Source: Methanobrevibacter sp. (GTDB lineage Archaea > Methanobacteriota > Methanobacteria > Methanobacteriales > Methanobacteriaceae). Taken from it: a stretch of DNA of 6,577 nucleotides. The stretch covers positions 1-6,577 of the forward strand of contig JADLKP010000129.1 in the NCBI GenBank assembly GCA_016838945.1, written 5' to 3'. Under the pieces are notes generated by a model. It did not search any database. It saw only the letters and a program-made list of their open reading frames with translations, and was not told where the DNA came from. The number at the start of each line of letters is the position of its first letter. Position 1 is the stretch's first letter. A program made the translations under genes and the position numbers. Below are positions 5,553-6,577 of the stretch, piece by piece.

Positions 5553-5577
5553 AAAAAAAAGCTAATTCTTTAATTAG
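5553..5577 (-). terminator. Distal hairpin with T8 tract, minus strand
   Basis: On the minus strand CTAATT (5577-5572), a 4-nt loop and AATTAG (5567-5562) are followed by one C and eight T (5560-5553). It is weak in stem but strong in T tract. It is about 150-175 bases past the eL37 stop and may act as a back-up stop for the LSm/eL37 transcript. Confidence 0.4.
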
Positions 5578-5624
5578 GATATTAATAAAAATCGAAAAAA
5601 TATATAATATAAACTAAAGAGAAT

Positions 5625-5680
5625 AAAAATAATAAAAAATAGTAAGTAGTTTTGAGATAATTCGCTTTTATTATCTCAAA
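5625..5680 (-). terminator. 11-bp perfect hairpin and T runs downstream of eL37
   Basis: TTTGAGATAAT (5651-5661) and ATTATCTCAAA (5670-5680) are perfect arms around an 8-nt loop. On the minus strand the hairpin lies about 47 bases past the eL37 stop and is followed, after a 10-base gap, by T6 (5639-5634) and T5 (5629-5625). It probably forms the 3' end of the eL37 mRNA. Confidence 0.5.
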
Positions 5681-5727
5681 TAAATTTGATCAAACTTCTA
5701 AAAGTCTGCAAAGCTAAAACTTCAAAC

Positions 5728-5913
5728 CTATACTAATCTTTGACGAGTGGTAGGTTTTTTGTTTTGCCAACTGTATCTTCTTATTTTACTGGATTTACCG
5801 AATCCACAAGAAGCACAAACTTTCTTACGAACGTGGTATGAGTTTTTACCACATCTTCTACATCTAATATGGGTCTTTTTATTCTTTTTACCCATTGATG
5901 GAGTTCCTTTCAC
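5728..5913 (-). CDS. rpl37e: Large ribosomal subunit protein eL37 (L37e)
   Basis: A small zinc-ribbon protein of the archaeal and eukaryotic 50S/60S subunit that binds 23S rRNA. The 61-residue sequence begins KGTPSMGKKNKKTH, a hallmark of the family, and has Cys18, Cys21, Cys33 and Cys36 as two CxxC pairs 11 residues apart, followed by GFGKSSKIRRYSW and a basic tail. Length and motif order are normal for archaea. The start is a GTG at 5913 with a full AGGAGG Shine-Dalgarno site 8 bases upstream; beginning here keeps the conserved N-terminus, which an ATG start at Met7 would lose. It follows the LSm gene on the same strand, the usual archaeal pairing, but after an unusually long 214-bp spacer, so it may have its own promoter. 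Confidence 0.98.
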   Translation of the reverse strand: MKGTPSMGKKNKKTHIRCRRCGKNSYHVRKKVCASCGFGKSSKIRRYSWQNKKPTTRQRLV

Positions 5914-5978
5914 TTCTATCTCCTCCTAAATTAATAACACAATAATAATAAATTCTTCTTTAAGAATGCTAAAACAGT

Positions 5979-5988
5979 CTATAAAATA
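5979..5988 (-). promoter_or_regulatory. Possible internal TATA box of the eL37 gene
   Basis: TATTTTATAG on the minus strand lies 66-75 bp upstream of the eL37 GTG. A start about 25 bp downstream, near 5957, would fall beside the small inverted repeat ATTCTT / AAGAAT (5952-5957 and 5962-5967) and give a leader of about 45 nt. This is a weak call in very AT-rich DNA. Confidence 0.25.
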
Positions 5989-6127
5989 GTCTTATCAAAA
6001 ATAAGAACATAAAATAGATAATAAATTAATTAAATTAATAAGATTAATTTAACTAATAAAACAATAATTCAATAATCTTTATTGAGTAGAACAAAGAAAA
6101 ACTTAAGAAAAACAAGAAACTAAGTTT

Positions 6128-6361
6128 CTATGGAGAGATGTATACAATATTGTCTCCTCTAATGAGAACAGTACCTAATCTTCTCATTATTTCTCCTTTT
6201 TCTAATTCTTCAGCATCGTTAAGAACTAAGTTCATATGTAAGTCAAAACTTTTTAAGATGCCTCTGAATTCTCTTTCTCCTTTGAGTTTAATCAAAACTG
6301 GAGAATTTACTGCTTTTCCTAATGCGTCAAGTGGTCTTTGAACATTTTGTTGTCCGCTCAT
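6128..6361 (-). CDS. Sm-like archaeal protein (LSm / SmAP)
   Basis: Forms a ring, usually of seven subunits, that binds U-rich single-stranded RNA and takes part in RNA metabolism in archaea; cytosolic. The 77-residue protein is all Sm fold: an N-terminal helix with RPLDALGKAV (9-18), an Sm1 motif ending SFDLHMNLVL (38-47), and an Sm2 motif LGTVLIRGDNIVYI (62-75). The expected RNA-contact residues His42, Asn44 and Arg68 (in IRGDN) are present. The start is the ATG at 6361, which has GGTGAT as Shine-Dalgarno four bases upstream; the in-frame GTG at 6370 lies inside that site and is rejected. It is first in order before the eL37 gene, a widely conserved archaeal neighbourhood. It is the SmAP1-type protein by sequence, though the paralogue number cannot be fixed from one window. 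Confidence 0.97.
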   Translation of the reverse strand: MSGQQNVQRPLDALGKAVNSPVLIKLKGEREFRGILKSFDLHMNLVLNDAEELEKGEIMRRLGTVLIRGDNIVYISP

Positions 6362-6393
6362 GATTATCACCTATACTATATTAAATATGTTTG

Positions 6394-6406
6394 TATAATA
6401 TATAAA
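6394..6406 (-). promoter_or_regulatory. TATA box of the LSm gene
   Basis: The minus strand reads TTTATATATTATA, centred about 39 bp upstream of the LSm ATG. The expected start lies near 6375, giving a short leader of about 14 nt that includes the GGTGAT ribosome binding site. This is the clearest TATA-like element in the window. Confidence 0.5.
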
Positions 6407-6427
6407 CTTAACTATTTTTTCAATCCT

Positions 6428-6449
6428 GAAAAGGAAATTAAGCCTTTTC
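6428..6449. promoter_or_regulatory. 7-bp inverted repeat just upstream of the LSm promoter
   Basis: GAAAAGG (6428-6434) and CCTTTTC (6443-6449) are perfect arms around 8 bp, placed about 22-43 bp upstream of the LSm TATA box. The position suits an activator or repressor site for a gene read on the minus strand. The binding protein is unknown. Confidence 0.3.
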
Positions 6450-6452
6450 TAT

Positions 6453-6486
6453 AAACAAATATTAAAAACATATTTGTTTTAATATT
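6453..6486. repeat. Two overlapping 10-bp inverted repeats
   Basis: AAACAAATAT (6453-6462) pairs perfectly with ATATTTGTTT (6470-6479). AATATTAAAA (6458-6467) pairs perfectly with TTTTAATATT (6477-6486). The two stems share bases and cannot form together. They lie upstream of the LSm promoter. The rest of 6487-6577 shows no gene; there is only a small ATTGTT / AACAAT repeat at 6526-6542. Confidence 0.45.
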
Positions 6487-6577
6487 ATACATCAGTTCAG
6501 GAATTATTTAAAAAAATAAAGACAGATTGTTTAGACAACAATAATCTTATATTAATTAGAATTTTCCTAAAAATTTA

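Overview
The window is about 6.6 kb of very AT-rich DNA. It looks like chromosome from a methanogenic archaeon of the Methanobacteriales, most likely Methanobrevibacter or a close relative. Support: an archaeal Sm-like protein beside ribosomal protein eL37, a CbiZ cobinamide-salvage enzyme, homoserine O-acetyltransferase fused to a CBS pair, archaeal TATA-like boxes, Shine-Dalgarno sites of the AGGAGGTGAT type, and oligo-T transcript ends. The genus is inferred from gene content and composition, not from a search.

Layout. (1) Positions 1-1150: cbiZ on the minus strand. (2) 1151-1349: a spacer with a GC-rich hairpin directly after the metX stop, then a second hairpin and long T runs. (3) 1350-2828: metX with two C-terminal CBS domains, minus strand. 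(4) 2829-3229: a divergent, AT-rich regulatory spacer with a palindrome. (5) 3230-3493: a small acidic protein of unknown function, plus strand. (6) 3494-3594: a convergent spacer with four tandem copies of a 14-bp unit. (7) 3595-4263: rnc, a complete two-domain RNase III, minus strand, which is unusual for an archaeon. (8) 4264-4982: about 720 bp without a convincing protein gene. It holds a TATA box, two hairpins and a T run that could mark a small RNA, then a palindrome and a 23-bp direct repeat. (9) 4983-5443: a gene of unknown function that appears broken by a one-base frameshift. (10) 5444-5727: a convergent spacer with hairpins and T runs. (11) 5728-6361: the eL37 and LSm genes, minus strand, in the familiar archaeal order but 214 bp apart. 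(12) 6362-6577: LSm promoter region with several inverted repeats.

The genes are mostly separate transcription units. RNase III, LSm and eL37 share an RNA/ribosome theme, while metX (methionine precursor) and cbiZ (corrinoid salvage) are two metabolic genes linked only loosely, through B12-dependent methyl transfer. There is no mobile element, CRISPR array, tRNA or rRNA that I can support. The most unusual items are the archaeal RNase III, the structured metX 3' end, the frameshifted gene, and the possible small RNA with the palindromes around it.
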